From Flaccisagitta enflata (Eukaryota > Chaetognatha > Sagittoidea > Aphragmophora): a DNA stretch of 64,000 nucleotides. Shown here piece after piece: positions 46,777 to 58,524 of the stretch. The stretch is taken from assembly GCA_965153355.1 (NCBI GenBank), contig OZ231127.1:55552001-55616000 (forward strand), given 5' to 3'. The number at the start of each line of letters is the position of its first letter. The stretch's first letter is position 1. The notes below the pieces were generated by a model. The model saw only the letters and a program-made list of their open reading frames with translations, ran no database searches and was not told where the DNA came from. The translations under genes and the position numbers were made by a program.

Positions 46777-49206
46777 TTAGCATAACATAAAATTTCGCAA
46801 AGTTGTAGGAAAGTTCTCTATCAGAGGGTTATGACTCAAAATCATGTAAACAGATGAACCACAACAAAAATTTGGTCCTGGGACCTCATCACCAAGAAGT
46901 AAAACCCTGTCATAGCTGGCCTCTGACCCACGCAGACTAAGAGTGGAACTTGTCCGTTTCATGGAACCAAGAACCGTTGAAGATTCACGTTTCAACTTAT
47001 CAAGTCTCTGTTTGAGACTCAAGCATTTTTGCTCTTTCTCCTTTGAAGACCTGATCAAAATTTCCACTTCTTCTTTTAAAGAAGCAACCTCTTCAAGCTT
47101 AGAGGCTCTTTCCAACTCAAACTGCTTTTTGTAAGAAACAGCCTGTTCTTCAGACTCAGCAAGAGCTTTTTCCAACAGTGCTACTTGCTTTTTGGGCAGC
47201 GGCCCCGAAGGGGTCAATGACCTATGCTTTCACACATATGGGGGATTTTCTCCATCTCCTTCACCTTCTTCTCCTTCTACATCCCCCCCCCCTCTCGAGG
47301 CCCAAATTCCAGTCTCGAGGCCCAAATCCCAGTCTTGAGGCCCAAATCCCAGTCTTGAGGCCCACACCCAGCCTCAAGGCCCAAATCCTAGCCTGGAGGC
47401 CCAGATTTCAGTCTTGGGGCCCAAATCTTAGCCTCAATAACAAAATCTCAGCCAAGAGGCCAAGATCCATACTTTAGGCCCAAATCTCAGCCTTCTGCAT
47501 AGATTTGGGCTCTGAGGCTGGGATGGGGTCACAAGACTGGGATTTGGGCCTCGAGACTGGAATTTGGGCCTTGAGACTGGGATTTGAGGGGGAGGGACGG
47601 AGGAGGAGGAGAAGGAGAAGGAGGAGAAGGAGGAGAAAATCCCCCATATGTGTGAAAGCATAGGTCATCGACCCTTCGGGGCCGCTGCCCTGCTCCCTCA
47701 ATCTCTAAATCTCACAACCTACTTAGGCAGGGCACGGCACAAGGGACTATCTAACGTTTTAAACTATTGGAGATCTGGAGATCATCTCGACAGAGCAAGT
47801 CGATTTTGTTAAGTTGTTTGATGGAACTTTTTTCCGACTCAGCAACCTGAAGCTTTTGATGGAGAGATTCAATTTCCCTTTCTCGGTCAAGCAGCATTTT
47901 TTCCGCTTCATCATGACCTCTCTTTCTGCAGAGATGCAGATGGTCAAGTTTTAGTAGTGCCCAAGGGATCGATGACGAGGCCACACATGGGGCTTCCTTC
48001 TTCTTTTTCATCTCCTCACGTCCCAAATCCCAGTCTCGAGCCCAAATTCCAGTCTCGAGGCCTAAATCCCAGTCTTGAGGCTCAAATCCTGTCTTGGAGG
48101 CCTACACTCCAGCTCAAGGCTCAAATTAGCCTGGGAGGCCGGGTGATTTCAGTCTTGAGCTCCAAATCTCAGCTCACAATGCAATTTCAGCTAAGAGGCC
48201 AAGACCTACGCCCTTGAGGCCTAGGCTAGGATTTGGGCCTTGAGGCTGGGATGTGGGCCTCAAGACTGGGATTTGGGCCTCGAGACTGGAATTTGGGCCT
48301 CGAGACTGGGATTTGAGGGGGGGGGGACGTAGAAGGAGAAGAAGGTGAAGGAGAAGGAGAAAATCCCCCATATGTGTGAAAGCATAGGTCATCGACCCCT
48401 TCGGGGCCGCTGCCCTGCTCCCCCCTCAACTTCAACCACAACCTACTTAGGCAGGGCACGGGTACCGCTGACCATCTAACGCTTTTGCGACTATTTAGCT
48501 CGTCATTCTGTGCCACAATGCACTCAAATTGCTCACTTTGTTGCTGCAACCCAAACATAAGTTCACTGCTGTCACGAGAGACATCGGACCCAGGAGTGCC
48601 ATTTCGATGCCAGATGTCATGCTCAAAAATGGTATCATCACCTGCAGGTTGCTCATCTGCAACCGGATTTTGGCCACCCATGGCCCCTTGAATCTCGTCA
48701 CCTGATTGGTCAGGAGAATCAGGAGGGAATGCCTTCATCGACTGTCTAAGACTGACTGACTCTGCTTGGGGCTGGGTGGGAAGGGAGGCAGTGGCAGAGG
48801 CAGTCACCCCATCTCCCCTTTCTGACCCAGTATTCACGTAGGTCGAAATTTTTTGAGGTCCTCCCCCAGACTGAGAAATGGCCGAGCCACCCAGAGAGAG
48901 TTCACCCAAATTTCTAGAGAGTTCACCGACAGGTTCATCTTCCTGTGTCACAGACGAAGAACTTTTGCTAGCACAGGGAACTAACGATTTTGACTTAGTT
49001 TCACTTGAACTCTGAGATCGAGTTGAAGAACGCGACCTATTCCCGTCACCCTGGGATCTACTTCTTTTTCTCTCTCTCGTACGGCTTCTAGAATTTCTGG
49101 AACTCGACCTTTCGGTCAAATTTTTGTCCAGTCTAGACTCTCTGCAGGCCGAGACTGTCTGTTTAGACATCTCTTCAAGACGGACTTCACTCATAACATT
49201 GTCCAT
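46777..49206 (-). CDS. SR-rich/coiled-coil coding sequence split by foldback repeats
   Basis: Three non-repetitive coding segments lie in order on the minus strand. The first, 49206-48489, starts at ATG and is Ser/Arg-rich (SRTRERKRSRSQGDGNRSRS), then acidic and Gln-rich, ending ...IVAQNDEL. The second, about 47970-47757, is coiled coil (AEKMLLDREREIESLHQKLQ). The third, about 47195-46777, is coiled coil (ALLEKALAESEEQ, LKEEVEILIR) with a Ser-rich end. Between and after them sit family B foldback elements (47960-48492, 47186-47745 and 46495-46776). The shared coiled-coil character suggests one protein of about 460 residues. Either the elements act as introns or they disrupt a former gene or retrogene. 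The element-side edges offer GTTAGA and CCAAAAAG as possible splice sites, but this is weak. No family recognised; a retroelement ORF1-like origin is also possible. Confidence 0.4.
47186..47745. repeat. Family B foldback element inside the SR/coiled-coil sequence
   Basis: Near-identical inverted arms at 47190-47252 and 47630-47694 (CTTTTTGGGCAGCGGCCCCG; CACACATATGGGGGATTTTC). The inner array is AGGCCCAAATCCCAGTCTTG to about 47490, then its complement. The outer end is degraded (GGGACTATCTAACGTTTTAA). Confidence 0.75.
47960..48492. repeat. Family B foldback element inside the SR/coiled-coil sequence
   Basis: The right arm (GAAAATCCCCCATATGTGTG, CTTCGGGGCCGCTGCCCTGC) is intact at 48353-48422, with the outer end GGTACCGCTGACCATCTAAC, GCTTTTGCGACTATTTAG. 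The left arm is degraded (GCCCAAGGGATCGATGACGA, CACACATGGGG). The inner array reverses near 48220. Confidence 0.7.
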
Positions 49207-49375
49207 CTTCACTAGATTGTCACTAGATCGTTATTAGACAGTGACTAGATTGTACTAGTTTGACTAGATCACACTAGTTCAACTAGATCGTAATAGTTAC
49301 TAGATTGTACTAGATTGTTTTAGTTTGTTACTAAAACGTTATGAGACTGTAATAGTCTGTAACTAGAATGGACTA
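49207..49375. repeat. Short-period array rich in CTAG/ACTAGATTGT
   Basis: Repeated ACTAGATTGT, ACTAGATCGT and ACTAGTTTG words every 10-20 bp, with many CTAG palindromes. It directly precedes the ATG (minus strand) of the SR/coiled-coil sequence. Confidence 0.6.
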
Positions 49376-49539
49376 GTTTATTGACAGATCATGAACATGT
49401 AATTTTTATGGCTTTTGAAAAATCCGTTTTCTTATAAAAGACCTTACGCGAAAGCAGAGAAAACTTTTCTCTATGTTATTGCTTCTTTTTTTTTTTTGTT
49501 TATATTCAATTCATGAAATCTTTTCTGATGTTTTTTGTA

Positions 49540-49600
49540 AGACAATTCGCGTGTCAAGTGGTAAGATTGGGGTTCGATTCCCCGTATAAGGAACCACGGG
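49540..49600 (+). other. tRNA-like remnant with B box
   Basis: TCAAGTGGTAAGA resembles a D-arm/A box, and GGGGTTCGATTCCCC is a perfect T-arm with B box GGTTCGATTCC. Only about 4 nt separate them, so there is no anticodon arm and it cannot be a normal tRNA. It may be a SINE or tRNA-derived remnant. Confidence 0.35.
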
Positions 49601-49802
49601 TGAGCCTATGAGCCCACGGTATCTCTAAGAAAGACACAGAAGTCTGGATAATAAGTATGTATATTGTCAAAACCAGAGAAAAGACGAGAAATCCAAGATC
49701 TGCCACGAGAAACCAGGTCGCGCTCTTTTATACTGAGGAGAGAGAAGGAGAGAGAGAGGAGAGAGAGAGAAGAAGAGACAAGAGGAGAGAGCGTCTCTCC
49801 TC

Positions 49803-49979
49803 GGTCGACCCCGCTCGAACGGACCCGCCACCAACAGAATTCCGCCTATAACAGATGCAAATTCATGGTCTCTTCTAGTCAATTTCTTTTAGTTTCTTTG
49901 TTAGCAATAACAGAATTCCGCATATAACAGAAGAAAATTGTTGGTCCCCTGAAATCTGTTAGAGCGGGGTTCAACTGTA
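49803..49979. mobile_element. Pogo/Tigger-like MITE
   Basis: The right end reads, on the complement, TACAGTTGAACCCCGCTCTA, the style of pogo/Tigger termini. The left end at 49803 has GGTCGACCCCGCTCGAACGG in the matching inverted orientation, with several differences. Two copies of AACAGAATTCCGC followed by TATAACAG lie inside, at about 49832 and 49909. No transposase fits within 177 bp. The right end abuts the truncated LINE. Confidence 0.5.
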
Positions 49980-49988
49980 TCATCAACT

Positions 49989-51530
49989 TTGTTTTCTCTT
50001 TCACCTGTTAGTCGCGCTTATATACGGAAGCAACTGTTGAGCCTTAAAACTGATAAAAGTACTGGTTTGGACGGCATTTCATCTCATTTTCTTAAAGATG
50101 GCGCGGATATTCTTGTAGGGCCTGTGACGCATATCGTGAATTTGTCTATTTCCTCTGAGGTATTTCCTTCTATTTTCAAGAAAGCGCGTGTCAAGCCTCT
50201 TTTTAAGAAAGGTTCCCGATTAGATGTAGGAAATTATCGCCCAGTCTCCATACTTCCCGTCTTGTCCAAAGTTTTTGAAAGGGCCGTAAACGATCAACTT
50301 AATACGTATTTATCCCGTCGGGGCTTGTTGTATAATTTTCAAAGTGGCTTTGGTAAGGGCTACTCGACGGATACATGTTTGATGAACTTAAATGATTATA
50401 TTAAGACGCAGACAAGCAATGGAAACTATACAGGGATGATTCTTATTGATTTGCAGAAAGCATTTGACTGTGTCGACCACTCACTGCTTGTTAAAAAGTT
50501 ATCAGCAATGGGCATAGCTTCTACCAATTGGTTTTGTTCCTATCTGAATGACCGTGTTCAGTGTACTAGCGTGGATGGAATTGACTCGGAATTTCTTAGC
50601 ATAACTTGTGGCGTGCCTCAGGGGAGTATTTTGGGCCCAACACTTTTTTTATGTTATATTAACGACATGACTGGGGCCTTAAATTGTAGACTTTCGTTAT
50701 ACGCTGATGATAGCGCCCTTGTTTATAGCGGGCCTGATCCAAACTTAGTTGCATCTTTTTTGAGCCATGAACTGGATAAATGTAGGAAGTGGCTGATTGA
50801 TAATCATTTGTCTCTCCACCTCGGGAAAACTGAATGCATTTTGTTTGGATCAAAGCGACGCCTATAAGATGATCTTGAATTCAATGTTAGTCTTGATAGC
50901 ACCATTGTTAAAAGGGTTACCTCTACCAAGTATCTTGGTGTTTTTATTGACCAGTATCTCGATTTCTCTGATCATGTTGAAAAGTTACTAAAAAAGGCTC
51001 ATGGTAAACTCCAATTTCTGTACCGTAACAGCTCTTTTCTCGATTTACCCCTGCGTAAAATGCTTTGTCAATCTCTAGTTTTTTCCAGTTTAGAGTATTG
51101 CTCTTCATCTTGGTATCCTGGTCTTTCCTGCCGCCTGAGAGAATCACTTAGCGTTTTTAAAAGAAAATGCGCGCGTTTTGCTTTGAATTTTGGTCCCCGT
51201 GCTCACATTGGCGAGACAGAATTTAGCGGTCTTTCATGGATGTCTTTTCCAAAGAGAGTGCGATACTTTAATCTCATCCATGCTTTTAAGGTGAGGAATG
51301 GTGACTCTCCTTCATACTTATCACAATGTTTTACGCCTGTTCCCAATGTTCATGATCACAACTTACGTAGCAGCAAATTCAACTTTTCCTTGGCTTTTTG
51401 TCAAACACCAAGCGGTACATTTATAAGAGATGCAATCCAAGAATGGAATTTGTTGCCAAGTGAACTGAAAGCAGTACGTTCTCTCTCACTTTTTAAACAC
51501 TGTCTCAAACGCTATTTACTTAGTAACTGA
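49989..51530 (+). pseudogene. LINE reverse transcriptase, one in-frame stop
   Basis: A single frame of 514 codons interrupted only by TAA at 50865-50867. RT motifs are intact and ordered: KSTGLDGIS, YRPVSILPVLSKVFE, A-motif LIDLQKAFDCVDHS, B-motif GVPQGSILGPTLF, C-motif LYADDSALV and the thumb-side STKYLGVFID after the stop. The C-terminal part resembles the conserved post-RT segment of CR1/L2-like elements (RSLSLFKHCLKRYLLSN). The frame is otherwise undamaged, so insertion is probably fairly recent. Because the 5' half with the endonuclease is missing, this copy cannot be autonomous. Confidence 0.8.
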
Positions 51531-51759
51531 ATTGCTTATCATGATATTCCCTCTTTCTCGAGTCAACAGAATCCGCGTATATGCGACTTTCTTTTTTAGT
51601 ATATTTTTCAGTTTACCTTTGTTGACATTATATGGACCTCAATGGAAACTAATCTTAGGATTTTTTTGAGCATTCCATGGCAATTGGTATCCCTTACATT
51701 AATTGCATCTTTTATTCTGTTTTTATGTAACAATGTATTTTTACACCTCTTTGCCCAAT

Positions 51760-51882
<123 letters not shown>

Positions 51883-52316
51883 CCGCAAGAACATAACCGC
51901 ATCCTCGTTTCTCAAACACGCTTTATCATCGGTATCTTTTTAGCTTGCAAGGACAATGGCGAGGTTTTGACTCCAAAGGCGAAAAATGCTTGTTTATCAA
52001 AACACAGTCATTAATGTTGTAGAATCTCTGCAGTTCGATAAAGATATGGCCGAATAAACAACAAGATATCCACAGACTGTTGGGCAGGAGGCATAACAGT
52101 CAGTGGACAAAGCACTCTAGGTATGTATGACCGGTGGAACAGTATCCCTCACTACACCCAAACTGAAAAATATGGAAGTGAGCCTTGTGAGTCTATGCGC
52201 ATCACGCGTTGATTCAACATACTGCTCACAAACAAAATACTGTGTGCAACAATCAGTTGCTCAAATTACAGCGGGCTATAACAAAGAAAATGTTGTATGC
52301 AACAACTGGTCGAAGT

Positions 52317-52490
52317 CGAAGAAGAAGAAGAAGAAGAAAAAGAAAAAGAAAAAAATTAAGAAAAATAGAAAGAAAAAGAAAAAAAAAGAAAAAGAAAAAG
52401 AAAAAGAAAAAGGAAAAGAAAAAGAAAAAGAAAAAGAAAAAGAAAAAGAAAAAAGGAAAAGAAAAATGAGAAAAAAAGAAAAAGAATAAG
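52317..52490 (+). repeat. (GAA)n/(AAAAAG)n purine tract
   Basis: GAA then GAAAAA units. Much longer relatives are at 53394-53660 (GAA) and 53860-54072 (GAA then GAAAAA). Confidence 0.9.
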
Positions 52491-52574
52491 GATACAATAT
52501 TTTTTCTAAAAAGCGCCCCGGGCGGTTTTGAAATTGAAATATAACTTAGCTTCTTCAACCTTCTATTAGCGTCC

Positions 52575-53163
52575 TTTTTGGGCAGCGGCCCCGAAGGGGC
52601 CGATGACCTATGCTTTCACACAGGGCAAATTTCTCCTCCTTCTTCTCCTTCTCCTCCTTCGTACCCCCCCCTCCCACTTCAAGACCCAAATCTTGACCTC
52701 AAGGTCTAAATCCCAGCCTAAAGGCCCAAATCCCAGCCTAAAGGCCCAAATCCCAGCCTCAGGCCCAAATTTCAGCCCCAAGACCCAAATCCCAATCTAG
52801 GGGCCAAAATCCTCGAGGTTCAAATCCCAGCCTCAAGACTCTAATCCCAGCCTTAAGCCTCTAATCCCAGCCTTCGAGGTTCAAATCCCAGTCTGGACCA
52901 AAATCACAGCCTCAAGGCTCAAATCACAGCCTTCGAGGCTCAAATCCCAGTCTGGACCAAAATCACAGCCTCAAGGCTCAAATCACAGCCTCGAGGCTCA
53001 AATCACAGTGTTGATGCTCAAATTCAAGCCTAGAGCTTCTAAACTTACTAAGCATAGGTCATCGGCCCCTTCGGGGCCGCTGCCCCTCTCACCATCACAC
53101 ACCCGCATATACTCACACAGGGGCAACGGGTACCGCTGACCATCTAACGCTTTTGCGACTATT
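52575..53163. repeat. Family B foldback element
   Basis: Left arm CTTTTTGGGCAGCGGCCCCG, AAGGGGCCGATGACCTATGC; the array of AAGGCCCAAATCCCAGCCT units runs in one direction. Right arm GCATAGGTCATCGGCCCCTT, CGGGGCCGCTGCCCC; outer end GGGTACCGCTGACCATCTAA, CGCTTTTGCGACTATTG. Confidence 0.75.
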
Positions 53164-53416
53164 GTATTAGAGATAAAACTGGTTATTCAATCAATCTTTT
53201 CTTGAGATAATCAAATGCAAAATTTGACCTAGGCCAGAGATATTCATTGCATATATCTGTTAGAGTCAGTGAAAATAGGCTCATTGTGTTGTATTTAATA
53301 TCATTTCATTTTTATATTCTATGCAACTCTTTTTTTGAAGAGGTGACAGCAAGAATGGGGGCGCTGAGGGGCGCTTAGGAAAATATGGTAAGAAGAAGAA
53401 GAGAATACAGATAAGA

Positions 53417-53447
<31 letters not shown>

Positions 53448-53623
53448 AAGAAGAAGAAGAAGAAGAAGAAGAAGAAGAAGAAGAAGAAGAAGAAGAAGAA
53501 GAAGAACAAGAAGAAGAACAAGAAGTAGAAGAAAAAGAAGAAGGAGAAGAAGAAGAAGAAGAAGAAGAAGAAGAAGAAAAAGAAAAAGAAAAAGAAAAAG
53601 AAAAAGAAAAAGAAAAAGAAAAA

Positions 53624-53659
<36 letters not shown>

Positions 53660-54072
53660 AATGAATAGATGAAGATATTTAGTCAATAAATTGATTTCTT
53701 ATTTGAAAATTGTAAAAGACGAAAAAATGAATGAATAAATAACGATTTTGATTGGTTAATCAAAAACAAACAATTGAAGAAAGGATAACAACTTCGCGAG
53801 ACCAAAAGGATGCTCGGAAGACATGAAAGACCCCTTTTAGTGACAAGACAGAATAAAAGAAGAGGAAGAACAAAAACAAAGAAAAGAAGAAGAAGAAGAA
53901 GAAGAAGAAGAAGAAGAAGAAAAAGAAAAAGAAAAAGAAAAAGAAAAAGAAAAAGAAAAAGAAAAAGAAAAAGAAAAAGAAAATGAAAAAGAAATGAGAA
54001 AGAAAAAGAAAAAGAAAAAGAAAAAGAAAAAGAAAAAGAAAAAGAAAAAGAAAAAGAAAAAGAAGAAGATGA

Positions 54073-54731
54073 TGATGACATACATTCAACGAACTGATTT
54101 CATCTTCGGAATTTTTTTGAAAAGAGCAGTTAGTTCGTAATTTGCCATTTTAACCATGGGACTATCTTAGTGAACTTCTTTGCTATTAATTCATTCGCCA
54201 TTCCTTCGCTTTTCACCCGCCATGCATTTCTCTTTCCAATGACTTAGAATTCTAACTAAAACAGGACGAATTAACACTGTGGTTTCGTGCCCTCGCCCAA
54301 ATATTGCTTTGGTTCCTCTCTTTTCTCTCCTCTATTCCCTTTTCTCTTCTAGTCGCCCTGTTCATCAGCGTAGCCGGATTCATTCATAGCTGAACAAGTT
54401 GACCCCGAGATTCATCAGCCATTCACCAGCTAGGCTACGCATTTGACCTCTCTCTCTCTCTCTCTCTCTGTCAGCATTTCTTTTTCTTCGGGAAATAGCC
54501 GCCTTTATTGTACAGTAAACGCCATTTAATTCAATTCTATCCTGACCGGTTGGTTGGGCAGTGGCAGTACCACAGAACTAGAAAATTCACAGCCCTACTT
54601 TTCGAGTGAGCCCGTATCTTGGCTTTCAGGCCCGCTGTTCTTTTGTTTTGTTATTTTTTTGTCCGCAGGCCCGACGGGCCCGCTCTTATTTTGCTTGGAT
54701 TTTTCATGAATGCTGAAGTTATGATAGTCTT
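54073..54731. other. No gene seen
   Basis: Mixed-composition sequence with a short (CT) run at 54450. Imperfect GCAGGCCCGACGGGCCCGC near 54665 is a local palindrome. Confidence 0.4.
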
Positions 54732-54797
54732 TTTAGTAGCAGACACGCATCTCTATAAAAGGCTTGGTCCATCCGTCCGTCCGTAATGCATGAGTTT
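54732..54797 (+). repeat. Family A fragment; a second one, reversed, at 54990-55090
   Basis: TTTTTAGTAGCAGACACGCA and CCGTCCGTCCG at 54732. At 54990-55090, in the other orientation, are GAGTCGCATAGCAAATAAC, AAGGCCAGATATATGGCTAC and GGTGGGCAGGGGC. Confidence 0.5.
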
Positions 54798-55139
54798 ATA
54801 AGTATAGAAACACACATTCGGATGTGTTTGTGTGTGGAGGGGTTTGTCAAGGGACCAATATGTTCTATCTGTTAAACCTACAAGGAGAATTATTAGAATT
54901 TCTGTTCCTCTGAAGGAACTTTTCCCATTCAATGCACAGTAAACATGCCTGGAATAAGATCTTTCATTTATAATGTAGAGGGTGTAGATGTAACAGGGAC
55001 TAGAGTCGCATAGCAAATAACAAGGCCAGATATATGGCTACCCCAGTCGAGTGTAGGTGGGCAGGGGCAGTATTCAAGGTCTTCAGAGCGATTTGGCAGA
55101 AGCACTGAGGCTATAAAGACCACAGAAACAGTAAATAGT

Positions 55140-55636
55140 CTCAAAAGCGTTAGATGGTCAGCGGTACCCGTGCCCTGCCTAAGTATGTTGTGCTTTATGT
55201 TGAAACAGGGAGCAGGGCAGCGGCCCCGAAGGGGTTAATGACCTATGCTTTCACACATATGGGGAATTTTCTCCATCTGGCAATATAGATTTGGGCCTGA
55301 TGGCTGGATTAGGGCTTCAGGGCTGGATTTAAGTCTTGAGGCTGGGATTTGGGCCTTGAGGCTGGGACATGGCCCTCATGTTTAGGATTTAGCCTCCAGG
55401 ATCTGCCCAGGTGAAGATTTGGGCCCCCAGGCGGGGATTTGGTCTCATGTTGACGACCTCCAGGCTGGGAATTAGGCCTCCAAGGGAATTTGGCCACGTG
55501 CCTGGACTTGGCCACAAGGCTGGGAATTCGAGTGGGGGGGGACAGACGGAGGAGAAGGAGGAGGAGATGAAGGAGGAGAAAATTTCATATGTGTGAGCAT
55601 AGGTCATTTGATTCCTTTTCAGCTGCCCAAAGTAAA
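55140..55636. repeat. Family B foldback element
   Basis: Outer end CAAAAGCGTTAGATGGTCAG at 55143, then arm GAGCAGGGCAGCGGCCCCGA, GCTTTCACACATATGGGGAA. The array is GGGATTTGGGCCTTGAGGCT in one direction. Right arm GAGAAAATTTCATATGTGTG, GCATAGGTCATTTGATTCC, ending CAGCTGCCCAAAGT. Confidence 0.7.
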
Positions 55637-55986
55637 ATAGTCGTGCTGTTAGGATGGTTGAGAGGCAAAATTTTGTCACCATAAATTCTGACACTGATGT
55701 TATAAGTCTGCAGGCATATGAGCCCACTTCCTTTGAGAAAGCAGCGACAAGCCAAAAGGGGACTTTACAAAGTGTGTGTGTCGAAGAAGGCTAAAAAGAA
55801 GTTATATAAAAAGAAAAAGAAAAGAAAGAATGACGGGAATAAAAAGATGTTTGATGTCAGGAATGATATGATTTGCATATTGCAGTTTTTAGATGATTGG
55901 TCTTTTGTAATTTCGTTGACTCAGAATACTGTCAAGTATAGTTGAAACTGTTATTTAAATGCTGAAAAGAAAACCTAACGCGTATG

Positions 55987-56943
55987 TACGGTGCGCCGCA
56001 TTCAAACCAATTAGGGATGAATACATTGCTCATGTGTTTGTAGTTGATGAATCCGCCCTCGGCCTGGATGACAAGCTCCAGAGAACGTGGCATCGAGGCA
56101 AATAAGTTGGCGAGGTAGTCGATGGTAAGGCGGCACCAAATTGTAAAAGTAACTAAGGCAAAGGACACTTCGTAATGCTACTTTCTGCTTAACTATTGAC
56201 CTGTGACACAAAAAGTTCATGACCGTTTGAAAGCCCTGCAAAAAATCTTCCAAATGCGATGTTGCAGGTCATTGTAGCTTTATTCGTTTAGAAATGGCAT
56301 AGGTCTGAAGAAAAAAATCACTGATTGAAAAAAACTGCTCATTTCAAATTTTTCCAACAAGCAATTTAAGTCTTTCTGTTTTTGTCAATGATTAAGCTTA
56401 GGATTATCTTTGATACTCGATCTCCATGGGCAAATTGAAGAGCTTCAAATTCTCTTTAAAATGGCGCCAAGAACAAATATCTAACTCAATGCGTTTAATT
56501 TTTATATTACAATAAAGATAAACCCTTAAAATCACGTAGTAAATTTCCAAATTTCTGACAACCTGTCTCCATCCTTATGCCATTTCTAAACGGTTAGAGT
56601 CAGGGCATCCGGAAAGGTCTCATTTGAAAGATCTTTTGCAAAGCTTCAAAATGGTCATAGATTTTGCTATGTTTTTCTCATTGCATAGATATGAAACACT
56701 AACAAACAAGTGGTTCGCTTTTTGTTTTTTTCCATAGTTAGTTTTTTCCCATTTCATTTTTTATAGCTTCTCTTCCGAGCGTCACTGCGTCCAAACGTAT
56801 TGACCGATTAAAACGCGGTTTGCGACAAACGCTTTGTCTTTCGAAGAGCTTCGAATTGGTCACCGATAAAGATATGATTGTATTATTTTGAACCTAGAAA
56901 TATAGGGAAATGTACTGTCCTGTTTTTTATGCGCCGCACTGTA
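55987..56943 (-). mobile_element. Tc1-like DNA transposon remnant
   Basis: Terminal inverted repeats TACGGTGCGCCGCATTCAAA (left) and, on the complement of the right end, TACAGTGCGGCGCATAAAAA match at most positions, each starting with TA as expected for Tc1/mariner insertion. On the minus strand near 56030-56140 the frame reads LANLFASMPRSLELVIQAEG, which matches the C-terminal 'SMPRR...VI.A.GG...Y' signature of Tc1 transposases. The catalytic core is absent and the element is only 957 bp, so it is internally deleted. Confidence 0.65.
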
Positions 56944-57171
56944 AAAGATATCCATATTGTCACGTTGCTCACATAGCCCTCCCTAAGTAAGATTTATATT
57001 GAGGATAAAGTTAGTAAAAAAGATTTCGTGTTTAAAAATGCTGCCGTGGCCCCCAGGCTGTCAACCTGTGGGGCAGTCTGTCTGGATCGAGTAGAGAAAG
57101 CGGGACCGGAGCCGGAATGGAGCCGGATATGGCGTTTTTTGGGGTACTCGGGCGCGGAGGCACTCTAAACA

Positions 57172-57384
57172 AGGCCGGATACACGGCTACCCCAGTCGCG
57201 TGCGGGTGGGCAGGGGCCATAATTGAGGTCACTCCATCATTTGGGCAGGAGCAGTGAGGCCAAAAACCGCAAAAACCCAAAAAGTAAAGTGTGACGGATT
57301 TCCGACCGACGACCAACGGATTTGACGTGACCGACGGACGACCGACAAAGGGAAGGTAGAGTCGCGTAGCACGCGACTAAAAAC
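57172..57384 (-). repeat. Family A hairpin-ended repeat, C-type
   Basis: Full-length copy: ACAAGGCCGGATACACGGCT, CAGTCGCGTGCGGGTGGG, CATTTGGGCAGGAGCAGTGA, a (CCGA) run and AGTCGCGTAGCACGCGACT followed by AAAAAC. Confidence 0.75.
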
Positions 57385-57506
57385 TTCACCAGAGGGGGAC
57401 GCGAAGCCGGAGCCGTTTGCAACAATGCAGACCAAGACGCGGATGCGGATGCGGCATTTGTCAACCGCATTCTCGCGTCCATAGTTCTTCGCTTTCTGAT
57501 GTCTCC

Positions 57507-58022
57507 TTTTTGGGCAGCGGCCCCAAAGGGCCGATGTTCTGTAGGACACAGGGGGGAATTTCCAGACGTCCGTCCGTCCTTCCGTCCATCCATCCATCCA
57601 TCTCTCTCTCTGTTGGCCACGAGGCCTCATACTCGCACCTGACCTGTGCTCCCACACCCTCAAATCAGCTCTCCAGGCCTTAAATCGGCTTTCAGGGGCC
57701 TTAAATCAGCTTCTCAGGCCTTCAAATCAGCTTCTCCAGGTTTGGGCACCGCTCAAAGCCTAATCAGTTTTCCAGGCCTCACTCCTGGTTTAAGACCTCA
57801 AATCAGAGTTTCAGGCCTCAAATGTGCCCCTCAGGCTCACCCGCCCTTTGTGTCTCAGGGCCTACCCTTACACCTCACCGCAGCATCTTCAGATGGAAGG
57901 ACGGCGGACGCTGAAATTCTTCCAGAACTTACAGGACATCGTCTTTTTGGGGCCATGCGTCTGCTCTCTCCACTGCTTCACTCTGGATCATCAAGCAGGG
58001 CATCGGGCATCGCTGACCATGT
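57507..58022. repeat. Family B foldback element, second subtype
   Basis: CTTTTTGGGCAGCGGCCCCA and GATGTTCTGTAGGACACAGG at the left, an AGGCCTTAAATCAGCTTCTC array, and a weak right arm (GACATCGTCTTTTTGGGGCC) with outer AGGGCATCGGGCATCGCTGA. Confidence 0.6.
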
Positions 58023-58240
58023 GCATGCTTCTTTTTCTTCTTCTTTCTATTTTTTTTTTCTTCCTTTTCTTTTTCTTTCTCTTCTTTTTCTTCATTCTTT
58101 CTTCTTCTTCTTCCTTTCTTTCTTCTTCTTATTCTTTTTCTTCTTCTTCTTCTTCTTCTTCTATCTTTTCATCTTCTCTTTTCTTTTCCTCTTTTCAATT
58201 TTTCTTTCTTTTATCTTTCTTTCTTTCTTTCTTTCATTTT

Positions 58241-58322
58241 TAGTTGCGGACACGCGACTCTACACCTTGCCTTGTCGATCAGTCTGTCGGTCAGTTGCGT
58301 CGGTCGGTCGGTCAGTAACGTT
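58241..58322 (+). repeat. Family A fragment; a further eroded piece at 58800-58860
   Basis: TTTTTAGTTGCGGACACGCG and CTCTACACCTTGCCTTGTC with a GGTCGGTCGG run; no right end. Confidence 0.55.
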
Positions 58323-58490
58323 TCTGAATTGCGAGTGATGTCCTTGTTTCTTTCGTCCTTTCGTTCTTTTGTTCTTTCTTTCTATCTTAATTCTTACTTT
58401 TTTTCTTTGTTCTTTCTTTCTTTTGCTCTTTCTTTTCAACTCCCTTTCAATTTCCTTTACTGACATTTTTTTTCTCCTCTATCATTTCCT

Positions 58491-58524
<34 letters not shown>

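Noticed and set aside
47178-48392. Frames over family B arrays (e.g. RPKFQSRGPNPSL repeats)
   Set aside because: They follow the minisatellite unit and are open in both directions because the array is inverted.
49540-49600. Functional tRNA gene
   Set aside because: A perfect T-arm is present, but no room for an anticodon arm and no matching acceptor stem.
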